Source of the DNA: Nymphaea colorata | Lineage: Eukaryota; Streptophyta; Magnoliopsida; Nymphaeales; Nymphaeaceae | Assembly: GCF_008831285.2 (NCBI RefSeq) | Contig: NC_045150.1 | Coordinates: forward strand, 10,182,001 to 10,246,000 | DNA: 64,000 nt | Reading direction: 5' to 3' | Shown here: one piece after another, positions 48,969 to 60,639 of the stretch | How the letters are laid out: every line of letters begins with the position of its first letter | Numbering within the stretch: the first letter of the stretch is position 1 | Position numbers and translations under genes: made by a program | The notes under the pieces: generated by a model | What the model was told of the DNA's origin: nothing | What the model saw: the letters and a program-made list of their open reading frames with translations, nothing else | Databases searched by the model: none

Positions 48969-49311
48969 CTTTGAAGTCAAATAAAATAAAACATCAACCT
49001 CGTATTTGAAAAGAATTAACATGGCATTATTATAAGACTTGTCAGTTTCACACAGAAAAAACCTCAAAACGATCAAATGTGGTCAGACTAAGAGAAAAGA
49101 TAATGAAAGATATACAAAACGTCTCATTTATAAAATTCTAACTTTTAGATCCACAAGGGGGGGGGAGGGAAAGAGTTGAACGTGCAATAACCAGAAACAC
49201 ACAATTATGACCAAATAAAACCCTTACTTATAGGTGACAAAAGTCTAGAACTTTTGTTCCTATGATAAACAATTCATTTCTACGTGTTGGACCTTTTTCA
49301 TGGCTGGACCT

Positions 49312-49346
49312 TAGCCCCTGTGTACATTCAGTTGGTGCAAAAAAAG
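49312..49346 (-). pseudogene. Scar of the deleted A2 aspartic protease
   Basis: The last dozen codons of the protease (minus strand, ending in the APTECTQG region) remain, with one extra C so that the original stop is out of frame. Upstream of them the sequence jumps directly to the part equivalent to 22,230 in copy 1. Confidence 0.85.
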
Positions 49347-52300
49347 CAGTCTGATTATTCAATGTTACTCTACTCGTTCATAAGGACTATTTGATTCATT
49401 ATATTGAATGGACGAGAGAAAACTAAAGAAAAAAGTAATGGGTATTTTTGTCATCTAGTATTAGTTTATACTTTTTTTTTCTTCATCTTTCTCTCAACCG
49501 TTAAGTGGGTGAATCTGAATATGGCCAGTAATTGGCTGGCGTTACATGGATACTAACAATATTTTATGTTATCAAAGTCTTGCATTGAGTGATGTTTAAC
49601 CACTCTCAAGACTGTAAAAGGTTTCATGTTTGAGTTGAAGTTGGACTTGCATTTCATTCTTAAACCAAAATTCCAAATCATCAAACACCCCTAAAAGAGC
49701 GGTCGACCGTTTGTTTGTTCGTGGCCATTCTCTCGGGCCAGGCTATCTATAATAGCGTGTAATCATCTTTTGACATCATTCTCCTTCTCTTTTTTGCTTC
49801 TATATATTATTGTTTGTGTGTTGTTATTCATAATTTGGGGATTTCTTTTCATCTATTTTATATTTTGTCTGTGAAAATTGGTTTGAATCAACGTATTTGA
49901 ATCGTACCAGGTTGTTCGCCTGAATGATGAAATAACAATTGGCAAAGTTTAATATTTTACAAATAAACTTGCGCCGACCCCTTTCCTAAAAAGTAACATA
50001 ACGTATGTAGGACTCTAATTTTAGATGAGCAGGAGGTCACCCCACAATCTTAGTGAAAGCCAGAAGCTCCCTCTTTCCCCTTACCCTCAAGCCCATGGCT
50101 GCATCGATGACTGTGAGTGGGGCCAAATATCCATCAACTAGTATAGTGCTTCCACTCCAGTTGCAGTATAGAAATGTAGCACCAAATCACTCGCGCTCGG
50201 TTAGACTTCTGCTAAGCATCCCGCTTTCCGTCTACCTACTTAGGGGTTGTTCTTATTTTGAAAATTTTATGAGTGTCCCTGCTGTCAAACGACTCTTTAA
50301 CAATATTGGAGTGACATTGCGGATATTGTAAGCAATTTCCCTTACTAGTCATTGATACTAGTTTTTAAAACTTTTTATATACCTTAAAGTTGAAAATTAA
50401 ACTAATACTGCCCCATAGCCAGAAATTTTTGGATTTGCCATTACCCCTTTAGGGTTCTATTTTTCTTTAGCTTGTTGTCTCGCTGAAAACCATTTTGGTG
50501 ATTTTTGGACTCTAATTAGCTTGAAGGCATGAAGCATATACTCTCCATCCAACATGCACCAAACTCCATAAGTTAGTGATGAACTCCAAATTTTGGTGAT
50601 TGATTATAACCTTGCTTAGATTATCTTGCAATCAAGTTGTGGAGTTATCATGTTCTAACTTTAAAATATATAGTTTTCCAGTACCTAAAACAAATTCTTG
50701 TGTAATAATGTAATTCATATGATCCATCTATTCTAGAAGGTTGAATGGAAAATAGAGGAATGTCATCATACTTTAAACATGTTTAATGATTAAAATGGGT
50801 GATTAACAATGGATTGGCGAGATCATTTCTGAATATTCAAGGGATTCAAATAAAAGTTGGCCTATTTTTTTTCTTTGAACTGACCTTTGTGTCCAATTAA
50901 GACGAACCTGTATGGCTGGATGGTTATTTTTTTGTTGCGTGTTGATAAAAACCGTTGCAAAAGATGCATATGCAATGATCAATTGCTTGACCATGGTTTT
51001 CAATGATGGAATACAACTTTTATGGCAGTTTTTAACCACACAAAATGACCATCCGAGCATAGAAACAGCTGTGATTTCAATACACACACACACACATGCA
51101 TATATATATTTATATATTCCCTCTGGCATTGCTTTGTTTGATGCTTCTATGTGCTTTCTATCTATCTGGGAAGATGTCTAACCTGACCCTACAAGTAACA
51201 GACATTATCTTTGTCTACAGATGACCTTTGCACAATTATTACCCATGCTGCAACAAGTACATTTTTTTTAGGATTTACCATCATAGAAACTGATTCTGTT
51301 GAATTTGAATGAACCTGCAATTGTGGGACACCTGATACAAAATAGGTTCTAGGGAAATGGAGCTAAGGCTAAGGTTACGGCCATCTTGTTGAGCGATAGT
51401 ATGAAATACCGCTCTTGCTCACCCGATGCTGGGGAAGATCTCTATAGAGTGTTCTTATTTTTTTAATTGGTTCAGTCTTAACACAAAAATAAGGTCGACT
51501 GAATGTTAGTCGGGTCTGGCTCATGGCGATCATTTACCGACAATGCCTCCATGGCCTTTATGATTATGCTGGCCCTACACATGGCTCCGGGTTTCGGACG
51601 TTGGTCAGCTTTGACTCGTGGTTGATGTTGAAAGAACAAGCTGCCCTTGGCAAGATGTGATGAAGCACAAAGTCAAGCAGGTGCCAACCTTGACTTCCAT
51701 GTAAATGAGTGAACCCATTAAGAGAAAGTTTTCTCTGCAATATTTCGCGCTTGCTGGTCTACATATCAAACCTATGGGCAGCCTGCAGCAATCCCACTTA
51801 ACTGCTTTATTCAATCATCTTCGGCATAGGGGGTTAGGAGCCCAGACAGAAGATCAAAATTCTAGATAAAGGACCTAGGTATAAATTTTTCAACTTTTAA
51901 AGAATGAGAAATTTGTTCAAAAATATTAATATAAAATAAAATGCTTTTAAAGTTTATGTAATTACCAATACTTAACAATAGAAAGTTATGTGTCCATCAA
52001 AGGAGAGAAGAATATTTTGGTAATTTATTAAAAATATTCTCGTTAGTCTTTTTACTTTTTTCTATTTTCAATTTTGTCTTTATAATTTTTTTTAATGTGA
52101 ATTAAGTTATTTTAATCATTAACCATATTGACGTACAAAAAAAATTATGCATCAGTATAGCGACACTTAATCTATACCTGCCTCTATTCCTGCTAGCTGT
52201 TCTCAACAGGTGTTATGGGACTTATGGTCACCTTTTGAAGGCGGTACTGATTTTTATGAGTCACTCCATCAGATGGGTAGAACCCTTGTGGCCTCCTTCC

Positions 52301-52636
52301 CGCAAAAAAACTATTTAAAGAGGCCCACACACTAGTCACATTTTGAAAATATGTTTGGTTGGCAAAAATTCATCATCCAAATGCTTTGGATGCTGGCTAG
52401 AACAGAAAGGGAAAGGAGTAAAGTGACGAAGGATGGACAAAAAAAGAAAAACATTTCGTTCTAGGTCTTGCTTTTGTTTACAATTTCAAAAGGTGGACCA
52501 AAAAGCCATTGGATTTATTTACCATAGACCTTCCCTTAAAAGGAGAAGGAAGCCAGGAATAACAACATATCTATTGAATCTGGACATGGTAGTACTCATT
52601 TTAGAAATATCTGGTGCCAAAGTCACTCAATGGGTA
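49347..52636 (+). repeat. Amplified block B, copy 2
   Basis: The block is colinear with 22,231-26,111. After CACTCAATGGGT (ending about 52,636) it continues into sequence that copy 1 lost when arm 2 was placed there. A shorter (CA)n/(TA)n lies at about 51,080-51,118. No gene is recognised. Confidence 0.8.
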
Positions 52637-52849
52637 AGTCATGAATCTTTAACCTAAATCCATTTTACCAAAGTTTCTACCATATCAATTTACCCTTTTG
52701 TACAACCCAATAATTTCAAAAATGAGCCATCTATGAGGCCAATTGTATTTTGTGTCTTTTTTCTTTGGGCTTAACAGGTTGGTGCATTGTTTAATCCATG
52801 TTTCATTCATATAAAACTACTCATTTCCGAAAAATTACTTGGGGGCACC
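52637..52849. other. B-C junction, uninterrupted in copy 2
   Basis: About 210 bases linking B2 to C2. Copy 1 has arm 2 and other sequence at this place. No gene is seen. Confidence 0.6.
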
Positions 52850-53680
52850 CGTAAGCTCATCTCTCTCTCCCACTCACCAGTGCGGACTACTATTTAAAAT
52901 TCTCTTCCTCTTTCCTCTCTCTCTCTATCTCTATACATGCAAGAGAACTCAATGGCATGGAGCTGTTTCTTTGTTCTTTCTTCCACCACATTTTCACTTT
53001 CGGTGGTAGACAAGTCAAAAAAGAGAGAACCACCCTATTGAATAGGAACCATTAGTTTACATGATATGACAGTTCTATCATCGTTGATATACAGTTCCAG
53101 ACTTGGTGGCAGAGACACAGACGTGGAGGTGGAATAAAAAGGCTTGAATCAAAATACTTATGTAAGTTGGAAGATTGTGTTCCATGGCAATATGGTGGCT
53201 ATGGAAGAACATGAATTATGAATACCATGACAACAAGAAAAATCGAAATCTGTTACATCAGAGGCAATTGACTGTCTTTTTATTATGATTCAACAAGTGC
53301 TAAATATGACTCTTCAAGCAGAAGAATGAGTTTCCACAACTTTTGGTCCTTTTTATGTAGGAAGTCCCTCAGAAATATCATCTACTTCAAAACAGATCAG
53401 CATCACCACAAAAGCATATAGAAGACTGATATGCTAATGAAACCACATCTGAAAGATGCCTTGGTTTGATCGACCAACTTCCCTTCCCTATTTTAATGCT
53501 ATTCACAGTACCTACACCGCGGTCCTTATACAAGAGATAGCAATGTCATTGAAAATATTATATATATACACACACACACACCTGCACTACTTCTGTCACA
53601 AAGAAAAACCAACAGATCTCTTTTATTTGTGTTAAAAAGTGTTTTCAACGAATTGTTAATCTCCTAATTTGTTCATTATA
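52850..53680 (+). repeat. Amplified block C, copy 2, cut by the gap
   Basis: It matches 35,255-36,675 with internal deletions. It ends at GTTCATTATA, the same ten bases that end C1 at about 36,669, where the assembly gap begins. Confidence 0.75.
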
Positions 53681-53780
53681 NNNNNNNNNNNNNNNNNNNN
53701 NNNNNNNNNNNNNNNNNNNNNNNNNNNNNNNNNNNNNNNNNNNNNNNNNNNNNNNNNNNNNNNNNNNNNNNNNNNNNNNN
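53681..53780. other. Assembly gap of 100 N
   Basis: A run of exactly 100 N, probably a fixed-size placeholder. Open frames reading through it are artefacts. Confidence 0.98.
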
Positions 53781-54405
53781 CGACTGAAGGGGCAGATAGG
53801 CCTCGGTGGTACTCCCTTGTTAGCACACTCCTTGGTGAACAGGTGAACACAAAAGGAAACAGTGCCCCTTGGTGACGGTTGGAAACAGCGTGACCTTCCC
53901 TTGTGAGAGATAGAAAAAGAAGTCAACAGCGTGCTCCTCGATGAAGGCTGGAAGAGCGTGGCCTTCCTAGACAGAAAAGGAGGCACGTGCCTCGGTGAAG
54001 GCAGGAAACAACACACTCCAAAGGAAGGCACATGCCTCAATGAAGGCAGGAAACAACATACTCGTGCCACACCCTTGTTCAAACACTAAAAGAGCAGCAC
54101 ACTCCTCGGTGAAACAGTGCAGTCTCGGTGAAGACAAGAAGCAGCATGCTCCGCGGTGAAGACAGGAAGACAAGAAGCAGCATGCTCCTCGGTGAAGACA
54201 GGAAGCAGCACACTCCTCTGTGGTTTCCCTGTTATGCCAAAAATGTGGATGTAGGAAGAGGAACAGGAGACGCACCAGGGGTGCAGCAAAGAGAGTGGCT
54301 GGAAAACGATGGTGCCGGCATCAGACAATGATCGTGATCCAGCCAGGTGAAGCGTGGCTCTAGAAAGATGCAAAATATGGAAGACCACGGTGGAAAGCAC
54401 TTGCA
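53781..54405 (-). mobile_element. Copia-1 leader with minisatellite, A3
   Basis: The PBS-to-gag leader on the minus strand. At 54,120-54,216 units like AGCAGCATGCTCCTCGGTGA repeat at roughly 28-40 bp. The gag and downstream genes fall into the gap. Confidence 0.7.
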
Positions 54406-54418
54406 GGCTTTGATACCA
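54406..54418 (-). other. Copia-1 primer-binding site, A3
   Basis: The minus strand reads TGGTATCAAAGCC, one mismatch from the standard tRNA-Met PBS seen in A1. Confidence 0.85.
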
Positions 54419-54654
54419 AGTTGAAGACAAGATGAACACACAGGTGTAACGAGGTTCGGCTAAAATCAGCCTACATCTACACAATGACTCTCTCTTCTAT
54501 TCTATAACCACACAGAGAGAGTACATATATTTATAGTCACTTCATACAAGTTAGATCCTTGGTTTTAGGATCTTGATTTACACGACAGATTTGGGCAAAA
54601 TTATAGAAGAAGATAGGGGAAATGATTTCTTTCTCATTTAGAGAAGATTGGTCA
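54419..54654 (-). mobile_element. Copia-1 LTR, A3
   Basis: Equivalent to the LTRs at 14,667-14,903 and 43,542-43,778, with the same neighbour (Copia-2 fragment) and orientation. Confidence 0.65.
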
Positions 54655-54655
54655 G

Positions 54656-55217
54656 TTTTGGATAGCTCTTGAGTTTTGGAAACCGTACCCTGTCCTTTGT
54701 AACTGATCTTGATCATATCCGTTCCATAGATCTTATCATTGTTAACAAATCTAGCACAGCCCTATGTTACGGAAATTTCTGAATATTTTCTCCAAGAAGA
54801 AGGTCATTCTGCTGGACCAGAAACCCTGGAAGAGGCTTGGTGATTCTTATGAGAGAGATGGGCTCTATCTACTACATTAACTTGAACACAAACAAGGCAC
54901 TTGCAGCTGACAAGAAGAATGAAGAATCACTCCTATGGCACTATAGGTTGGGATATTTGTTTGATCTAATTCTCAAAACTGTGTTTCTTAAGCTCGTCTA
55001 CAATTTTCCAGTATGTGAGACATGCAATTACGCAAAGATGACTGGACAATCATTTCTTGAATCTGAAATAAAAAGCCAATATTGCTCCAACTTGGTTCAG
55101 GCTGATGTATGGGGCCCAGCTCCTGCTGTTTCCAACTTTATTTTCAGATACTTTCTCCTGTTAAAAGATGACAAATCATGGATGAGTTGGGTGTTCTTTC
55201 TCAAGAAAAAAGGATGA
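54656..55217 (+). pseudogene. Copia-2 pre-integrase/integrase fragment, A3
   Basis: The longest clean frame of the three copies starts at 54,837 and runs through ADKKNEESLLWHYRLGYL, CETCNYAKMTGQ and VQADVWGPAP to a stop after WVFFLKKKG at 55,217. The HxxxH box ends in Y instead of H. Upstream, KKKVILLDQK-like sequence is in another frame. It is only a fragment of pol. Confidence 0.8.
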
Positions 55218-57764
55218 AGGCTTTTTTATTAGCAGGCGTTGCATGGCCACTAGCAATATCTTATATTAACAAAAGTCACGCACTGGGTGAATTTTATCCA
55301 ATCTTAAGACTGTGAAAGGTTCCAGATTGGGTTGAGAAGGACTTGGTTTCACATGCAAGACCCACAAATATTATTAACCGACAAATTTTTGGTGGTGGCG
55401 AACCCTCTGCTAGGTTAAAAGAATCAAAACTTAGCTGGAACAATCTTGACATCAGGGCTGGGGCTTGTTCTCTCTATATGTTTGAAGTTGAACTCTTGTC
55501 CTCAGAAGAGGGGTCGACCTTTTGGTTGTTGTTAGCTCATAGCCATCTAGACATCCTTTGTCTTTCTCACTCCTCTTTTTTGCTTCTATTGTCGTTTCTT
55601 TGCTGTTCTTAATTTGTAATTTGGTGCTTTCTTGTCATCTATTTTATAATTTTTTTTAAATTTATCTATGAAAATTGGTTCAGATCAACCTATTTGAATC
55701 GTACCAGTTTGTTATCGGCCCGATATTTGATCAAATTATAATTGGAATGCAGAGTTCTATATTTTATTAAATAATCTTATTCCTAGTCCCATGAGTTCTT
55801 TTCGGCGATTGCCTGGACCTCCCTTTTTACACTCCTACGCATGTCCAATGATATTGGATCATCTAGGTCGGTGCAGGGTTGGAGTATTTTTTTTTTTTAT
55901 GAAGCTGTGTATATTTTGAAATATTTACTTTTTCATAAACCCTTTTTGTCCTTCTAAAAGTCTTTTTGTTTTTACTTAGACATGTTATTTTGGTTATTAA
56001 GCACCCATATGCATAATTTTTCATGCATAAGACCATAAGACACTAATTTTAGATCCGGCTTTCCGTAATGCTCATGCCCATGTGAGTAGAGTCAAATGTC
56101 CTTCAACTGGCATACATAGTGCTTCCAAGTTCCATCCTTGCACTAGTATAGCACATTGCTCTCGATCCGACCCGGTCGACTGGAAACTGAAAGCATGTCA
56201 TCGTCGTTTAAGAAAAGTCATTCCTGGGATTCAAAGAAAAGTCGGTCGAATTTTTCTCCTTTAACTGGCCCTTGCATCCAATTAAGACGAACCGATACAA
56301 TTAATTTCTAGTAACTAAAACTTACAAGTACATCATATGTTCATAAAAACCATCACAGTGCATTTGCATTGACCAGTTGTTTGAGCATGATGTTTTGAAA
56401 GCAGTGTTTAATTATACAAAATAACAAAATAACCACTCTACTGCAGAAGTAGCTGCCTGGAATGTATGAAGTTATTAACATGAACATAACTAAAGTTTGT
56501 GCGGCACCATCCATCATGTACCTCCACCACGGGACTTACCATCGCACAAGAAGATTCAGTTGAATTTGAAGGAACCTGCAATTGTGGGTCACCTTATACA
56601 GGATATGTTCTGTCACTAGGGAAGATCTCTATATTAAAATTTTAATTTGTTCTGTCTTAACGCAAAATACAAGGTCGGCTGAATGCTATCGGGCCCAGCT
56701 ATCATTAATTACCAAATAAGCACTTTATTAATTTGTCAGTCATTTGACCCAAATAATGCCAATGTTTAATTGATACCATATTTTTTTCGTTTAAGATTTA
56801 GAAAAAGAATTATATCAATTAATTATCAAACATTTTATGATTTTGTCATCTAGCTACCTCTAGCTTTGATAGTCATAGCACTAACTTCATCCACATTTTC
56901 TTTTCCCCGGCCCTGCAAATTAATCATTGTCAAAAACATTTTCATAAAATTAGATCAAATTCATAGATATAAATTTCAAAAAAATAACAAAGTATATTAT
57001 TTTGCAAACATGTACAAAGGTTATTATAATGTACTGCTGAAGTTGAAAAAAAACAAAATCATTGTCAATAGAATATTGATAAAAAAAACCTATAAAGACA
57101 AAGAAAATAGTGCGTGAGCACCCCGATCGTCAGGAAGGGGATGTTCAAGTAATATTGACAAAGTTACTCTTTGATGTAGATTCATTACTTATTCTTTCTA
57201 TTAAAAGGGACGACAGCCTAACTCCGAGCAGAGTTTGCATCGAAAGTGACAAAGAAAATTGTGGTGGTGTACTTATGTCCGGATGGTTTGAGAGATTGAT
57301 TTGATCCTCCTTTGTACTTTAAGTTGCGTTTGATAGTTCGATGTAGCATTGAAAGGTATGCTTTAAAGGATCCTCAGCTTAAACAAACTAAAGATTTATG
57401 TAGCATGGATCTTAAATCCACGTATATTAAAAATGATAGATTTAAGGTCGGACAGGGGGGAGTTTCGACCTGATCTGGTCCCTGGTGAAACAAATACAAC
57501 CACAACAATAAAAACAAGCTATTGGCAATGCCTTTTGTCGTTGCAAATAAGATTATTGCCAACTCGCTAGCCTCGGATCACCTGCTGCCATTTTAGAAGG
57601 GCACGGACTGGTCATTCCCAGCTTTTATCCAATGACATGCCCGTGTTGAGAAAACTTGACAAATCAATGTAAATTTGAAAATTTACATGGACAACGACAG
57701 ATTCAGATTAGACATCCCTATCAAGTTTGAATTAAGAATGCATTTATAAAAGAAAGAATCGTTA
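55218..57764. repeat. Noncoding repeat of block A, copy 3
   Basis: It matches 15,431-17,989 and 44,346-47,007. No gene is seen. Confidence 0.7.
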
Positions 57765-59709
57765 AAATTTACTTGTTTCCACCATTCTTTCCATTCTACT
57801 TCAAACTTCTCAGCCATGGCAAAATGATGTATTTGATGTAATCCAAGCATGGCTTTCCTTCAACAATATTGGGTGGGCAGTAAGTTTCTTGATTTCCACA
57901 TCAACTTCTGCCTACAAGATCCAAGATCAAAGAATAGATCAGTTTTCAGCACAAAGAAACTAACCAGCGTCAATCAATAGGACAAGCTTCTACAACAGGA
58001 AGAAACTAATCTAGCATGCACCATAGAAAGGACAAGCTTCTGTGAATCAATCATGTCCATCGAGTCTAGATCTTGATTAACACTTCGCTCTTTGCTGACA
58101 TCCACATCTGCAGTGCCTGATAGGACCATAACTAGTTCAGATCTGATGAGACGACTCAGATGTTCTCTAGAAAGAAATTAACTCATGATCAACTAAGTCA
58201 AAACCAGCTTCATGCCATCAAGGGACAAAATGCAAGTTCCAACTAAAATTGACTTGATACTGATGAAACTACAAAAAAAAGGAGGAAATTCGGAAATTCA
58301 AACTGTTACAGTCTGAATGTATTAGAAGCAAAGTAGTTTACAAATCAAATCATGAGAATATATATTGTTACATTAAAGAGAGGCAGCTCTTTGCAAATGC
58401 ACCATGTCTCAAACAGCAATTATGTGTTTCAACAACTATACTAAGTAGTAAGTAGATTACAACTGTGACATGTAACTTGTTTCCAATAGCTATAGGTGTG
58501 CCATGAGTCTTAAGAATTATATTTATAATTTTACCAATACATTCTACTTGTTGAGTAAATTGGCCAACAGAAGATATACCAAGATAAGATCGAGAGAAAG
58601 GATTAAGTAGACCAAGTAAGGTTACTAAAAATAGCAAGAAGGCAATAGACAGTATAAAGGCTATAAGCCCAAAAGATCTTGGATGCTCCATGAGCAGCAA
58701 TTAGGGCACGGCCATCAGCAAAGAGGAATTCCTACATCGATAACAGTGCTAAATAGTAATGAGACTGAATAATCATCTTACCCATGTGTTCCAGGAGGAA
58801 GGCCTTGAAGTTGTTCAGTATAAGGTGGCATATCGAAAAGTACAAAGTAATAAAATTCTTAATAAATAAGTAGATTGTATTGATTTCCAAATAAATATAT
58901 TCATGCATACAAAGTATGTGGAATGGATCAAAGAAAGTCGGTCTTACAAAAGCTTTGAATGCTGGACGATGTGCAGCCATCTCATATAAGCAATTTGCAA
59001 ACCATATCCAAAACTTATACTAAAAAAATTAGTACAATTATCATACAAAAATATTGGCCATCATGGAAAAAACAAGAGAGAGAAGAGACCAAATGTCAGA
59101 TTTGAAACCATATTGAATGGCTGAATATAGATCGTTGGAGAGAGTTATAAGATTACATAGGTTAGCCACAATCTACTTCACCCATTTTCAAAGACCCAGA
59201 GGAATTAATCAACAAAAGAATATCCAAAACAAAATGAGCAGAAGCTATGGTAAAAATGCATGCTTGAAATGTAGAATGCTTTGTAGCTGCACCTACTAAA
59301 AACACTTGATATTCTCTTTGACTTAGCTATTACTTACAAGACACACTATTAGAAAAGTGACTCGTAAAAGATGGTAGAGACATTATGGAGGATGACCACC
59401 ATACCACATGCAAGATAGCATGTGTATAAAAATATCAATAAACATGCACTAAAAAATAGATATAAATATATAGATAAATAGCTGTATGTAATACATAAAT
59501 AAATAGAGAACTAATGTAAATGTGTACGACATTATCACTTCAAATAATATGTCACCTTTGAGACTTTGATAACTTTGAAGAAACCAAATGTAAAATTAGG
59601 ACTCATGTGTAAAAAAAGTGTAGCAAATACCGCCAAACTACCTTATAGGTATCCGCACTGCCCTTTCAAGATAATCTAAGATGCCCTCTATTGTTCCTTG
59701 CAACACCAC
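57765..59709 (-). pseudogene. Exon-fragment cluster, A3
   Basis: Same fragments and orientation as A1 and A2: first exon 59,709-59,642, NEK pieces 59,130-58,948, a TEQLQGL-type exon near 58,790-58,850, and the DLDSM-type exon near 58,020-58,140. Substitutions and small indels differ between copies, and about 27 bp around 58,565 are lost relative to A1. Not identified beyond the kinase pieces. Confidence 0.55.
58948..59165 (-). pseudogene. NEK-like protein kinase exon fragments, A3
   Basis: QYGFKSDIWSL (59,114-59,083) and CLYEMAAHRPAFKAF (58,986-58,948) are preserved, with the same missing splice signals between them as in A1 and A2. Confidence 0.65.
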
Positions 59710-59899
59710 CTTTAAAGTCAAATAAAATAAAACATCAACCTCGTATTTGAAAAGAATTAACATGGCATTATTATAAGACTTGTCAGTTTCACAAAGAAAA
59801 AAACCTCAAAATGATCAAATGTAGTCAGACTAGGAGAAAAGATAATGAAAGATATATAAAATGTGTCATTTCTAAGATTATAAGATTCTAACTTTTAGA

Positions 59900-60555
59900 A
59901 CTAATGTAAATGTGTCATTGACTTGAGGATACAACGTCGAGCTCGACTCACTTAATGCGTTATATTAATTTATTACTTCTTATTTCTTTTAACTCATTGA
60001 ACTGGTTTTTTGATTAATGCAACTATAAACATTTGTCTAACTATTAATGCTAGTGGAGCTGATTTTAAATGGATCGAGTTCTTACAACTCGAACTCGATC
60101 TTTGAGTATAAATTTAAGCTTGAGCTCAGCTTGTTTCAAGTCAAGCTTTTACAACGGAGCTCGAGTCAAGCCCAAGTTGATTTTGACTCTTACATTAGGC
60201 ATCCGACTGAATCACACCCTTAAAGAACTTATGCTTCTGCTATTCATATAAATAGTTTTTTGGTAGGATGATGACATGAAGTTTTACAAAAGCAGTTTAA
60301 AAAGCAAAACAAAACAAAAAAAAGGTTAAAAAGATAAGCGGATCGTGTTTGGCTCATAAGAACTGAGATTATGAACCAGGCTGTATCGGACCGGTTGACT
60401 GGGTCGATCCAGCTCAGGTCTTAACTGGGGTCACTGATATCACATGAACATTATTTTTGGGGTCCCACCAGCATGTGGTTGCAGGCGGTGATCGTCTCGA
60501 TGAGCATCATCATCCCATCCCTATCTAAAACTCATCCTTATCTGGTTCACCGTGA
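59900..60555. other. Insertion/replacement unique to A3
   Basis: Where A1 and A2 have about 80 bases (ATCCACAAG...CTTACTTATA), A3 has about 655 bases of unrelated sequence. It includes an A-rich run at 60,300-60,330 and a slightly GC-richer part at 60,360-60,540. No terminal inverted repeats or coding capacity were recognised. Confidence 0.6.
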
Positions 60556-60639
60556 TCTATGGGTGACAAAAGTCTATAACTTTTGTTCCTACAATAAACA
60601 ATTCATTTCTAAGTGTTGGACTTTTTTCATGGCTGGACC

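Larger units (their letters stand above)
43224..49346 (+). repeat. Amplified block A, copy 2 (protease deleted)
   Basis: The block is colinear with 14,325-20,078 and then jumps to sequence equivalent to 22,230 onward. It carries a 63-bp tandem duplication at 46,266-46,391 not found in copies 1 or 3. Confidence 0.85.

Noticed and set aside
53645-54082. Open frames running through the N gap
   Set aside because: They depend on undefined bases; the flanks are noncoding block C and the Copia leader.
54110-54230. CRISPR-like regular repeats
   Set aside because: Units are degenerate and variably spaced with no unique spacers, in a plant retrotransposon leader.
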